64,000 nt of DNA, from assembly GCA_033239125.1 (NCBI GenBank), contig BSWB01000005.1, forward strand, positions 16,111,447-16,175,446, written 5' to 3'. The notes under the pieces are model-generated. The model made no database searches. It saw only the letters and a list, made by a program, of their open reading frames with translations, and was not told where the DNA came from. Source of the DNA: Fagopyrum homotropicum. Lineage: Eukaryota; Streptophyta; Magnoliopsida; Caryophyllales; Polygonaceae. A program made the position numbers and the translations under genes. This document shows positions 31,197 to 42,672 of the stretch, piece by piece (position 1 is the first letter of the stretch; each line of letters starts with the position of its first letter).

Positions 31197-31275
31197 CAAT
31201 TAAACCACCAATTCTGAAGTAATCGAACTTAACAACCACCCTCCGGGCATTGAGCAGAATTAGATTAGCAGTTAT
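31197..31275 (-). pseudogene. Second exon-like segment resembling PAP/fibrillin
   Basis: It follows TTTTTACAG on the - strand and encodes ITANLILLNARRVVVKFDYF followed by RIGGLI. That fits the (A)RRVxVxFxxFKIxGLIP stretch that precedes the YLDEELR motif in PAP/fibrillin proteins, and it lies 270 bp upstream of the segment above, in the right order. The phase of the predicted donor does not match the next segment, so exact splice sites are not established. Confidence 0.4.
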
Positions 31276-31448
31276 CTGTAAAAAGATAAAGAAACAGTGT
31301 CATTAAACTTACAACATAATATAAGACAACGTAGGGTTGTTATATCAAATGAGCTACTCGGGTTCGGCTTGAAAACAACTTCTCGTTCACTTTCTAAACA
31401 AACCGGGCCGAATATGAACATATTTTAAAGTTCGGCTTGTTCGGTTAG

Positions 31449-31453
31449 AATAA
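31449..31453. other. Target site duplication of E5 (left)
   Basis: ataac here and ataac at 41386-41390. Confidence 0.9.
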
Positions 31454-33624
31454 CTGTAACACCCCGAATTCTCAGAACTCGGGACATTACTGGTTAGAAC
31501 CTCACAGTGGGTTCCGACCTCAGTTTGACAACAATATTACTAGGATCTTGCAACAAGACACAAATAAAGAAACCGAAATTCATAAAAATAGTATTTTTAA
31601 GGTAATGAATGCAACACTGTCTAGCAGCCTAAAGTACTTAAACAAAAGAAACGAACCACTGTCTTAACCCAAAAGAAAGGAAAGACAAACACAACCCCCA
31701 ACCCCCATTCTAAGGAGTACGGAGACCCGGCTGACCACTACTTCCGGATCACTCAGCTGCTGATCTAACCTGCGGTAAATCTAAAACAACAACAAGAAGA
31801 ACCGTTAGCTAGTTATCTAAATATTAGCAGAATAATAGCAGCACAAACACACTCAGATAAACATAAACACTCAGCATGCTTTCAAACAAGTCCGTTTTAT
31901 TATCTTGCTTTAATTTACTCGTTCACTCTAGTGATACTTATTTTGTGACACGAGGGATTCCCAAACCTCGCCTCCGCCCCCGTGTAACCATCAGGAATGG
32001 ATCCGATGCATCTCACCTTGTACCTGCATGGTCTGGGTATAGAGAACCTCCCAGTCTCCTGTCAGAGCTGGGCAGTGATGTCACGGCCCGTTATACATAC
32101 ACTTGAGCCTTAAACGTAAATAATAACAGTCGTCCTAGCAAGTTATTATTATTAAACACGCAAAAAGCACACACAACCACTATCACTCAACTAATATCCA
32201 GAAACTGGCTAAGTAAGTCGCAAGGACTTACCTTGATCAAAATTGTTTTCTCAAATCTCAACTCGGTCCGAACCCGTGGTAACTCAAACGCCTGCCAAAT
32301 AAGGCATGTGGATCAAAATCACATCCAGATGTCCAACCTCATGCGAAGGAATTACGGAAAAAGCTCTCTTACGGTAAAAGACCATTTTACCCTTAGTGTC
32401 GAAAATTCTCAAAGTCTATCATTTAGTTCTAGTATTTTCTTTTAGAACCTATGTCCATAATCTAGTTCTCATTGAAAAGCTTGGTAAGGATTTATAAGAG
32501 TTACCCAACATTCTTAGTTTACACAAAATTCGTTACGGTTGGACTTTGGGTTCATCTACACGGCTTGGATAAGGATATAAAATCCCGAAATAAAATCCTA
32601 GCTCCTATATGATATACATACTAAACATATGTGTCAATATCTCTCTAAAATTCTTAACCAAAAACTCCCATGAAATTCTAAGTTGGGGTAAAAGTAACAT
32701 TTTTATACTTAGTCATTTTTCTTCCTCTTTTGCAAAACAGCCCAACTGCTCTACTTCAAGACCTCGTAAGTCTCAATCCGACCGTTAACTTTCTCTCAAA
32801 ATCTAGCACAATAAACTACGTATTTCAATCTACAACATATTAAAAATTCAACGGTGGATGTTCATTCTAAGGTACCGAATTTAGTTCCTAAAATCAGCAG
32901 CTCAAGGCTGGAATATAAGGTGTGCAGGAGGTCCTGATTTCGATTCTCTAGGGCAGCACTTGTTTCTTTTATTCTACCTAGAGGTCAGCAGTTCGAAACC
33001 CACAAAATCCAAAAGTGTAAGAGCCTTATTGACCCCATTTTGTTGATTCTCTCCTACTGATTCCCTTACTCCTTCCTCGTTTTCATGCCTATCGCTGTTC
33101 TACCCTACTCAGCAGCCTATTTCAAACATTCAACATAGTGCTATGTACAATGTTGGAAGAAGTAGTCACTCACCTACAACAATGGCTCGACCTGCAGTTG
33201 CTCTCTCCACTGAGGACTCCGTTGGGCGAACAGCAGGGTGGTACGTCAAAGGAGGGCTGCAACCAAACTAGAGAAGGATGGTGCTGTTACCACATGAAAC
33301 CAGAAGGGAAGAGGAAGGGTAGGAGGGGACGGATCTTGGGCTCACCCAGTGGTCGACGAAGGAGGTCGCAGATGCTCCGGCGGGGGCTGCTGATGTCGCT
33401 GTAAGACCTTCTATTTGTTGCCAATCAACCCAGATCAGAGGGGAGTAGGAGGGCTCCATCAACCCATCGTCTGAAGGTGCAGTCCCGGTGGATCGTTGGT
33501 TGCAGAAGGGTCGTCCAAGACCGGTGGTTGCGATTGATGGCCGGTCTCCTTCTACAGCAGCCTAGCGGCGATCAACTCCTATGGATGTAGTTGGGCGATT
33601 GCGGTAGTCCCAGCGGATGTGCAG

Positions 33625-33795
33625 ATGGGTCGAGTGCAGGAGTCCGAAGCCTGTTCCGACGAGCCGAGTGCAGGGGTCCGACGCCTGTGCAGACGAGCCG
33701 AGTGGAGGAGTCCAGCGGTCTGTGCAGAGGAGTCGAGTGCAGGAGTCCAACCCCCTTCTCTCCGAGTCGAATGCAGGAGGTACGGTGCAGTTGTG
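33625..33795. repeat. Five-unit minisatellite in the E5 LTR
   Basis: Imperfect units of about 34-36 bp, each with GTCGAGTGCAGGAGTCC or a close variant, followed by a variable half. The matching array in the other LTR is at about 40887-41057 with the same unit number. Confidence 0.75.
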
Positions 33796-33978
33796 AGGGA
33801 GAGTTAACAGCGGCGTTTAGGTTAGGGAAAGATGATTAGTTTAGGATAAAAAAAACATGATTAAGAGCTGATTAGGGTTTAGGGTTAAAGTTGGGCCGGC
33901 TGGGTAATTGGGCCGGGTATGTGTTCGGAATCGCTCTTCGATTTTATTTTAATAATTACGGAATTATTTCCGGTTATA

Positions 33979-34029
33979 TAATTTCTATCATTTTATGTGA
34001 ATCAAGGTCACATAAAATGATAGAAATTA
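33979..34029. repeat. Perfect 22-bp inverted repeat in the E5 LTR
   Basis: Arms at 33979-34000 and 34008-34029 are perfectly complementary around the loop ATCAAGG. The second LTR has the identical structure at 41241-41291. Confidence 0.95.
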
Positions 34030-34361
34030 AATATCGTTTTATTTTATTTAAGAAAAAAAAAGTTGGGGACCGGAATTCGGTTGGATCCGGATTTAACGGA
34101 TTTTAAAATTTTCGGTTATTACATCAGTGCCCTCTTAAAAGAAGTTTCGTCCCGAAACTTAGAATAATGTACCTAATCAACGGCCTTCTTTGTATCTCTT
34201 AGTTTCTTAAAATTCTGTTTTCTATCATGCAACTACTCAATCATCATACTCAGACACACGTCACATATAACATAATCACTCGATCCAATATAACACATGA
34301 ACAGTCAAACAACACACATCCGAGTACTAACTCGTCACCACAGAAGTAACATCTAACCCCG

Positions 34362-34600
34362 TAGAGAACTCGGGGTAATTACGTCTAATACTCTCCTCTG
34401 TCTCCCGAGTGGCCTCATCGGCTCCTCGTCTAGACCATTGGATCCTCAACATCGGTATCTCCTTGGACCGCAGACGTCAAGTATTGCGCTCTAGGACAGC
34501 TACTGGGTACTCCCCAAATGTATGGTCGGGCTCAACTATCAAATCCTTATGACTGATGACATGTCTCGGATTCGGTAGGTACTCTCTCAACGGTTTGGTT
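34362..34600 (-). pseudogene. E5 integrase tail/chromodomain remnant
   Basis: The - strand encodes YLPNPRHVIS, DLIVEPDHTFGEYPVAVLER, a stop, then RLRSKEIPMLRIQWSRRG and ADEATRETEES with NYPEFS. This matches the chromovirus end seen at 21960-22160, including the EATWE-like motif (here EATRE). Confidence 0.8.
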
Positions 34601-37600
34601 ATCTAAACTTACTTCCAGTTCTTTTGATAACTCTCCAAACCATGAAAAAACTTTTTCCTTTCGAAAGTTTCCGACTATCGATTATGAAATAATGATCTTA
34701 AACTTCTGTCGCCTAATGCTCTTTGTAATACAAACCGCTTGACCCGGTTTCCTCAATGTGACCTTATCGGATCGTTCCTTAATTAATTGTTTTCACCTAC
34801 TTCTTGTCAAGCTTTAAAATTTATATAACTCCAAACAAATCACACACCCAAGTGGACTTTTTCATATAGATTTCTAATTCCTTATTGAAATCATAGTTAA
34901 CCTAACATTGATTTTCTTCATCTGTGGTTTATGGGCCTACCACGCTTTTGGTGTAACACTCATTAGTCACAATGACGTCTTTCTAAGGGTCAACATGATT
35001 TACCCAACTTCCGCCTATACTTTTCTTCTAATACTATCAAGATCCTCTTCAAACAGACCCTTACTCTCTTACTCACCCGTAGACTGCTCTTAACCAACTA
35101 GTAAGCAGCCTCTAACCGATTCTCTCTATATTTTTAGATCACCCCAAAAAGTTGTCGTTGCCTACTTGGGGATTCCTCCAAGTCATCGGTAAAGTTATCT
35201 CTTAATTTCGCAGTCACTACAATCTCTTCTTAACGGTACCTGCTCGTCAATACCAATCAACACTTATACGTCCTCAGTTGATGTCGGTCACTCTATAATT
35301 GACTTATCTCAATATTCCGGACCTGCTCTTCTCATACCTATACTGGCGTTAAATTCTTGGTGATCATCATTTGCTCGATTAATCCTTTCATGCTTCACTA
35401 ATTCGTTTTCTATTCCACACTTCTGTTTCCTTAGGCTAACTCTACTTCTCGAGCTCAATTGGGTCATTCATCTTGACCTAAATAGTCATTCCAAGTCTTC
35501 AACGATAGCTGGTATTTGTCTTTGTAGTTCTGATGATTTTAATTATCATCCCCTTGCAGTTCCCCTTGCATGGACCGTCGGTTTTGATGACTTAGGTCCC
35601 GTGATAGTTGGGGTTACCTTGGACTTTCGAGTCCACCAAGGCCGTTCTCATATATACATTCCTTCGTTGGTGTTACCGGCAACATTGCCTTCATGATACT
35701 CCGTTGTTTCCGCTACAGGGTTTCAACTCTTTGATACTGATATTGCAATTTCTTTCAAATTCCTGTATTTTTGAGGAGGTTGAAACCTCTCCACACTTGT
35801 AAAGTCTACATTTTGCATCTACACTCCATTGTAGGTATCCCTTCCATGCACCTTAGACCTTCATATCCGGGTCGACATCTTATCTCTTTTGGTCTCTCAA
35901 GCTTGTCTTGTGAACTCTTCTACTAAGTGACTCGTCTTATAACAATTTCCTCCCCTGAATCGGTCTCAAGTTTCAATTGATCATTACTGCCCATTTCTTG
36001 TTAGAACTTCAATTACGTTGTACTCTTGCATAGATTCTTCAAAGGTATCCTCATCTCAATATTCTATTCCAATTTAGCAAGCCCCGCCTTTTGAAACATG
36101 ACTTACCTTCTTACTGGTCAAGTTATTCTGTTGGTTTACACTTTATCCATCCAAGTGCTATCGGTCCGATGTGTATGACTTTTATTAAACACCTATCGGT
36201 ACCGTTTGCATAAGAAACCTCAGTTGTATACGATTTTATCAAAATCAAAGTTTTCGACTCGCATTTATTATGTTGTCCTTATGCTCGTGTCGCTTCATCT
36301 TCTATAAATCTTTACCCCCCCTATGAGTACGCGGTTTCACATCTACTCACCCATCTACATATCACTGAGTTATCACGATTAAATTGAATTTGCATTGGAA
36401 TACCACCATTTCTTCCTAAGCTCTTAAATAAACACTTCTCGGTATCTATCTTACTGACGTGACATCGGATCCGTATAACAACCTTTAGTCCTTCAATATT
36501 ACTCTTTCTCATGTCTATTCAACCCAAAGTGTATACTCTACCTACAACTACCTCCCAACTCGACAAGACAAACCACCACGACACTAAGTCAAAAATGTGC
36601 CGCCTCTCTAACTCTAGTTATTCCGTGTTACGTCTTTAGTCACAAAGGCTCCCTTTGAAACTCTCGGGGAGTCGGGCACCATCATTCCTATTTGTGTGGA
36701 ATGTTAAGAACCCCCTGTCTTGATTGACGTAGGATATGGTCAAATTCACCAGTTTCTTCTTACTCTTCTAGTCCTTTTTACACATCCATCCTTACTGTGA
36801 TCACTCTTTTCTTAGCCCGTAGGCAGGCAACTGCTCACAACCATTTTCTTTACCTCTTTAATGATCTAAGGAGTCATTTCCGACCGTCCAAATCTTCTCC
36901 TTAACTTCTTAACCTAAAGTTACTGGTTTGAACTCGTTCTATGATACTATTAAGGTATTAGTACTTGTATCGTTTAAACTTCACCATTGTCACCGTTGAT
37001 CTCTTGCAGAGATCCTCTATATACCAATCATTTTCTCTTATAATTCCACTGGTATTATCTTCCGACTAGTCCTCCATAGTCTCCCATATACGTAAATCCT
37101 CAGTTGTTACTAGATAGTCTATAGTTGATCTTCTACAAGATCATAGACTTACTTTTCTTCTATTTACCTCGATGTGGATATATTGGGTGAAAAGTTATTC
37201 ATTCAAGTTTATCCGTGTATACACCTTTAGCTCCTTCCACGATCTATCCCTTTCTTTCTCTCTATTTGATCACTTTGCCCGAGTGCAGTTGTGTTACTCA
37301 TATGCCAACTATAGCGGTTTATCAATTCTTCCCGATAGCTTGTAGACACGTCTTTATAAATCCTTGGATCTAAATTTCCATTCACTTGCGGTTTCTCTTG
37401 TATGAACCGTTGATGTCGGTAACCGAGTCCTGTGTTAAGTGAGAGATCATGTTGGACTCTTAAGTCTACCCAAATCATTCTCACTTACTTTTCTCCCTTC
37501 GTTGTTTTGTAACATTGCGTTTATGAAAATCCGTTATATCCGTTAAAGGCTTCTACCCTCTTTAATACATGCGTCTGGACTTCTTTCAAAATTTTCGTAT

Positions 37601-38701
37601 CTTGAAGAAGTCAATATGTCTCCCTATTTATGATATCTATCTTTCGGCCTTAAGCTCCATTGTAAATTTCCATCTTTGCACTCCTTTAGTCTTCCATATC
37701 TGGGTCAAAACCTTATTCTTTAGACTCTCGTGCCTTCTAGAAAGTCACTTCACCTCCATGTTTATGAATTTTACCTTCCACTTTCTAGCAAACTGTAAGT
37801 TTTCATTGTGCGGCTCTTTGATTCTTCGTATTGGGATGGACAATGTATCTTATCTCAACTCCTACTCTTATGATTGTCTCGGTTTCCCATCCTGATTGTA
37901 GTGGAAAGTAGCTTGTCGAAAGTGGTCATATTCCGCTCTGCTTCTAGCTTCAAACTTTCACCTCCTGATCCGTCGGTAAGCTTAGATTCAATACCTCTTG
38001 TCTGGATCGCTACTATACTTCACCTTGACTTTCATGCCCATGTGTGTTTCTGAAAATATCCGCTTTGTTTGTAACGTTGCTTTACACCACACTTGAAAGA
38101 ACCAATGGGTTGTCTCTTCCAATTCGTATATTTGTCGGTCATCAAACGCTTTTCCGGAACTACTCTCATGTATTTTCTTCATTTGGTCCTATTGAGTTGA
38201 CTCGGGGCTCCCTTCTTGTCTTCGTCATTGGTGTTGTCTTTTAGTCTTCACTGTTCCGTCTCGACGTTACCTAACAAGTTCGAAGGAGTTGTCCGTCGTA
38301 CGTCTACCCTAATGCACATAAGATGTGCATACTAATTCTCACGTTGACACCCTTCAAAATCTACTTAGCTGTGTCAAAGGGGTGAGAACTCATTATGTCA
38401 TCTCCGTTAAGGACATAACATAACTACAATTTCTACTAAACTTCGGCATATATTTATTTATACTACATATCTTTATTATCAACCTAATAAGTCCAATCTA
38501 AAGTAAAACCTAAAGTCCATCCTAAGCATACTGAGATCCGCGGTAGTAGTGGTGGTCAGCCGTACTTTTCTATTCTCAACCAGACTATGCATGCATTTAA
38601 AACCAAAAATTTTCTTTTTAAAACTCAGACCCCTTTTCGGGTTCTGCTAAAAATTATTCGGTCTTTCAGAAGATTTCAAGTGCCATTGTTGCCAACCTAG
38701 A

Positions 38702-38713
38702 GCTCTGATACCA
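38702..38713 (-). other. E5 PBS (tRNA-Met)
   Basis: The - strand TGGTATCAGAGC, four bases from the LTR. Confidence 0.9.
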
Positions 38714-38716
38714 TGT

Positions 38717-41385
38717 TGTAACACCCCGAATTCTCAGAACTCGGGACATTACTGGTTAGAACCTCACAGTGGGTTCCGACCTCAGTTTGACAACAATATT
38801 ACTAGGATCTTGCAACAAGACACAAATAAAGAAACCAAAATTCATAAAAATAGTATTTTTAAGGTAATGAATGCAACACTGTCTAGCAGCCTAAAGTACT
38901 TAAACAAAAGAAACGAACCACTGTCTTAACCCAAAAGAAAGGAAAGACAAACACAACCCCCAACCCCCATTCTAAGGAGTACGGAGACCCGGCTGACCAC
39001 TACTTCCGGATCACTCAGCTGCTGATCTAACCTGCGGTAAATCTAAAACAACAACAAGAAGAACCGTTAGCTAGTTATCTAAATATTAGCAGAATAATAG
39101 CAGCACAAACACACTCAGATAAACATAAACACTCAGCATGCTTTCAAACAAGTCCGTTTTATTATCTTGCTTTAATTTACTCGTTCACTCTAGTGATACT
39201 TATTTTGTGACACGAGGGATTCCCAAACCTCGCCTCCGCCCCCGTGTAACCATCAGGAATGGATCCGATGCATCTCACCTTGTACCTGCATGGTCTGGGT
39301 ATAGAGAACCTCCCAGTCTCCTGTCAGAGCTGGGCAGTGATGTCACGGCCCGTTATACATACACTTGAGCCTTAAACGTAAATAATAACAGTCGTCTTAG
39401 CAAGTTATTATTATTAAACACGCAAAAAGCACACACAACCACTATCACTCAACTAATATCCAGAAACTGGCTAAGTAAGTCGCAAGGACTTACCTTGATC
39501 AAAATTGTTTTCTCAAATCTCAACTCGGTCCGAACCCGTGGTAACTCAAACGCCTGTCAAATAAGGCATGTGGATCAAAATCACATCCAGATGTCCAACC
39601 TCATGCGAAGGAATTACGGAAAAAGCTCTCTTACGGTAAAAGACCATTTTACCCTTAGTGTCGAAAATTCTCAAAGTCTATCATTTAGTTCTAGTATTTT
39701 CTTTTAGAACCTATGTCCATAATCTAGTTCTCATTGAAAAGCTTGGTAAGGATTTATAAGAGTTACCCAACATTCTTAGTTTACACAAAAGTCGTTACGG
39801 TTGGACTTTGGGTTCATCTACACGGCTTGGATAAGGATATAAAATCCCGAAATAAAATCCTAGCTCCTATATGATATACATACTAAACATATGTGTCAAT
39901 ATCTCTCTAAAATTCTTAACCAAAAACTCCCATGAAATTCTAAGTTGGGGTAAAAGTAACATTTTTACACTTAGTCATTTTTCTTCCTCTTTTGCAAAAC
40001 AGCCCAACTGCTCTACTTCAAGACCTCGTAAGTCTCAATCCGACCGTTAACTTTCTCTCAAAATCTAGCACAATAAACTACGTATTTCAATCTACAACAT
40101 ATTAAAAATTCAACGGTGGATGTTCATTCTAAGGTACCGAATTTAGTTCCTAAAATCAGCAGCTCAAGGCTGGAATATAAGGTGTGCAGGAGGTCCTGAT
40201 TTCGATTCTCTAGGGCAGCACTTGTTTCTTTTATTCTACCTAGAGGTCAGCAGTTCGAAACCCACAAAATCCAAAAGTGTAAGAGCCTTATTGACCCCAT
40301 TTTGTTGATTCTCTCCTACTGATTCCCTTACTCCTTCCTCGTTTTCATGCCTATCGCTGTTCTACCCTACTCAGCAGCCTATTTCAAACATTCAACATAG
40401 TGCTATGTACAATGTTGGAAGAAGTAGTCACTCACCTACAGCAATGGCTCGACCTGCAGTTGCTCTCTCCACTGAGGACTCCGTTGGGCGAACAGCAGGG
40501 TGGTACATCAAAGGAGGGCTGCAACCAAACTAGAGAAGGATGGTGCTGTTACCACATGAAACCAGAAGGGAAGAAGAAGGGTAGGAGGGGACGGATCTTG
40601 GGCTCACCCAGTGGTCGACGAAGGAGGTCGCAGATGCTCCGACGGGGGCTGCTGATGTCGCTGTAAGACCTTCTATTTGTTGCCAATCAACCCAGATCAG
40701 AGGGGAGTAGGAGGGCTCCATCAACCCATCGTTTGAAGGTGCAGTCCCGGTGGATCGTTGGTTGCAGAAGGGTCGTCCAAGACCGGTGGTTGCGATTGAT
40801 GGCCGGTCTCCTTCTACAGCAGCCTAGCGGCGATCGACTCCTATGGATGTAGTTGGGCGATTGCGGTAGTCCCAGCGGATGTGTAGATGGGTCGAGTGCA
40901 GGAGTCCGAAGCCTGTTCCGACGAGCCGAGTGCAGGGGTCCGACGCCTATGCAGACGAGCCAAGTGGAGGAGTCCAGCGGTCTGTGCAGAGGAGTCGAGT
41001 GCAGGAGTCCAACCCCCTTCTCTCCGAGTCGAATGCAGGAGGTACGGTGCAGTTGTGAGGGAGAGTTAACAGCGGCGTTTAGGTTAGGGAAAGATGATTA
41101 GTTTAGGATAAAAAAAACATGATTAAGAGCTGATTAGGGTTTAGGGTTAAAGTTGGGCCGGCTGGGTAATTGGGCCGGGTATGTGTTCGGAATCGCTCTT
41201 CGATTTTATTTTAATAATTACGGAATTATTTCCGATTATATAATTTCTATCATTTTATGTGAATCAAGGTCACATAAAATGATAGAAATTAAATATCGTT
41301 TTATTTTATTTAAGAAAAAAAAAGTTGGGGACCGGAATTCGGTTGGATCCGGATTTAACGGATTTTAAAATTTTCGGTTATTACA
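38717..41385 (-). repeat. E5 5' LTR
   Basis: 2,669 bp, about 99.4% identical by eye to 31454-34123. Minisatellite near 40887 and 22-bp inverted repeat at 41241-41291 are both conserved. Confidence 0.92.
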
Positions 41386-41390
41386 ATAAC

Positions 41391-42667
41391 CAGACAACTA
41401 GTGAACATATCAATATAAAGGCATCACAAATTATATATTAAACATCCATATAATTGATATCTATTTTAATCTAGACACCAACTTTTACCTAAAGAAGTAG
41501 GTTTGGGATAATAGTTGACATAATGGATCTTCAAAAATTAATAGTCGGAAGAGAAAAAGATAAGAGCTGACATGATAGATCTCAAACAATAGTTAATTGC
41601 ATGTGAAATTTCTGATGATATTAGATTTCTACGTCATGTCCTAATTCATGTTTTTCCAATATCCCTCAAAATTTTCTGCCGATTAGGTGAATCATGCACT
41701 CCAATCATCAATCTGCACCATACTGAAGTAAATTTTTAATCATATTACCTTATGCAATCTAAAAAAAGATTGTTATATTTTTTCAAGAATGGAACATATG
41801 TTTACCTACGAGGAAGTCTTTCCTGGCATACACATAAGCAATATTTATCCGATGCATTTGTCTAACAAGTGTTTATATGTTTTTTAGGGTCAAATTAAGC
41901 GAAGAAATTTATAAATTTAGCTAACTTGGCACTGTGAATCCAAGATCATATATTTTCATCCTCACAATTGAAGAAGGTGATTTCCACGTTATTCTAAATC
42001 TTATAAGAAATAGATAAGTAGTCACTAACCTGAAGAATATAACAAATGATAGTGTCTTTACTGCAAGTTTGTCTACAAAGAAGGGTGCATTTTGCATTTA
42101 ATATGAAACTAGTGGGAATCATGCAGAAACTATAATGATGGAAACAAAAGCAGATATGTTGAAACCAAGTAGGGAAAACCATTACAAACCTCTGCATCTA
42201 ATTTGATGAATTTGGTATCTAAATCCTAGTGTAAGTACTTCTAAAATACTTCATACAATTTAGTCTAAAAACACAAATCACCCCATTGTATAATGGGAAA
42301 AGGAAAGAAACAAAATGTACAAACCCTTAGTATATCAATTCTTTTTGCATGCAATTTTCCAACTCTGGATCTTGGCATCAGTAAGCAACAAATAGAGCAG
42401 ATGAAGATGTCCTCACTCAACCAAAAAGAAGCATAATGATACTCATCCATTAATTCATCAAGATCTACTTCTTTATTAACGGATCTTGACGGCGCCTTAC
42501 TAGTAAGCATTTCATGTATTATAAGATCAAGAAGGCACTTGTGAAGCGTCAACCGGAAATCAAATGAGCATAATGTAGATACCATAGAAGAAGCCTCTTT
42601 GCCCTTATCCAAGGAAACGTGGTTGACCTAGCATAATTCCTTGCCATTTATGCAATCAAAGTTGTTG
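41391..42667 (-). other. Interrupted region (middle part), unrecognised exon-like ORF
   Basis: It continues the DNA left of E5. On the - strand about 42290-42632 is open and encodes VNHVSLDKGKEASSMVSTLC, FDFRLTLHKCLLDLIIHEML and KEVDLDELMDEYHYASFWLS. The composition looks like real protein and it is preceded by an AG acceptor-like site, but I do not recognise the family. The rest is AT-rich and could be intron. Confidence 0.3.
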
Positions 42668-42672
42668 GATTG
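42668..42672. other. Target site duplication of E2 (left)
   Basis: gattg here and gattg at 54566-54570. Confidence 0.9.

Larger units (their letters stand above)
29490..31448. other. Interrupted non-LTR region (left part), possible gene remnant
   Basis: AT-rich, with recurring CCATTACAAT and GTTACTACAATAC words at 29640-29860 that resemble transposon subterminal repeats. Two exon-like segments on the - strand are listed separately. The region resumes after E5 at 41391 and after E2 at 54571. Confidence 0.4.
31454..34123 (-). repeat. E5 3' LTR
   Basis: 2,670 bp. It contains the GTAAGTC/GACTTAC inverted repeat (32213-32231), a 34-36-bp minisatellite (33625-33795) and a perfect 22-bp inverted repeat (33979-34029). 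Confidence 0.92.
34124..38716 (-). other. E5 internal region, mostly non-coding
   Basis: 4.6 kb between the LTRs. Only 34362-34600 is recognisable as pol. The remainder is pyrimidine-rich on the + strand, with many short ORFs that I cannot assign. It could be a pol so degraded that only a profile search would see it, or a replacement by unrelated sequence. Confidence 0.6.
31454..41385 (-). mobile_element. E5: Tekay/Del-type element with decayed interior
   Basis: LTRs of 2,670 and 2,669 bp start TGTAACACCCC, end GGTTATTACA and are flanked by ataac. A tRNA-Met PBS complement (GCTCTGATACCA) at 38702-38713 lies beside the right LTR. A TTTCGGGACGAAACTT plus purine tract lies beside the left LTR, so the element reads on the - strand. 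I count about 15-17 differences between LTRs, so insertion is recent. Yet the 4.6-kb interior has no ORF above about 110 codons and only a chromodomain end is recognisable. Confidence 0.92.

Noticed and set aside
33591..33839. 82-codon repeat-containing ORF in the E5 LTR
   Set aside because: Produced by the 34-36-bp minisatellite inside the LTR.
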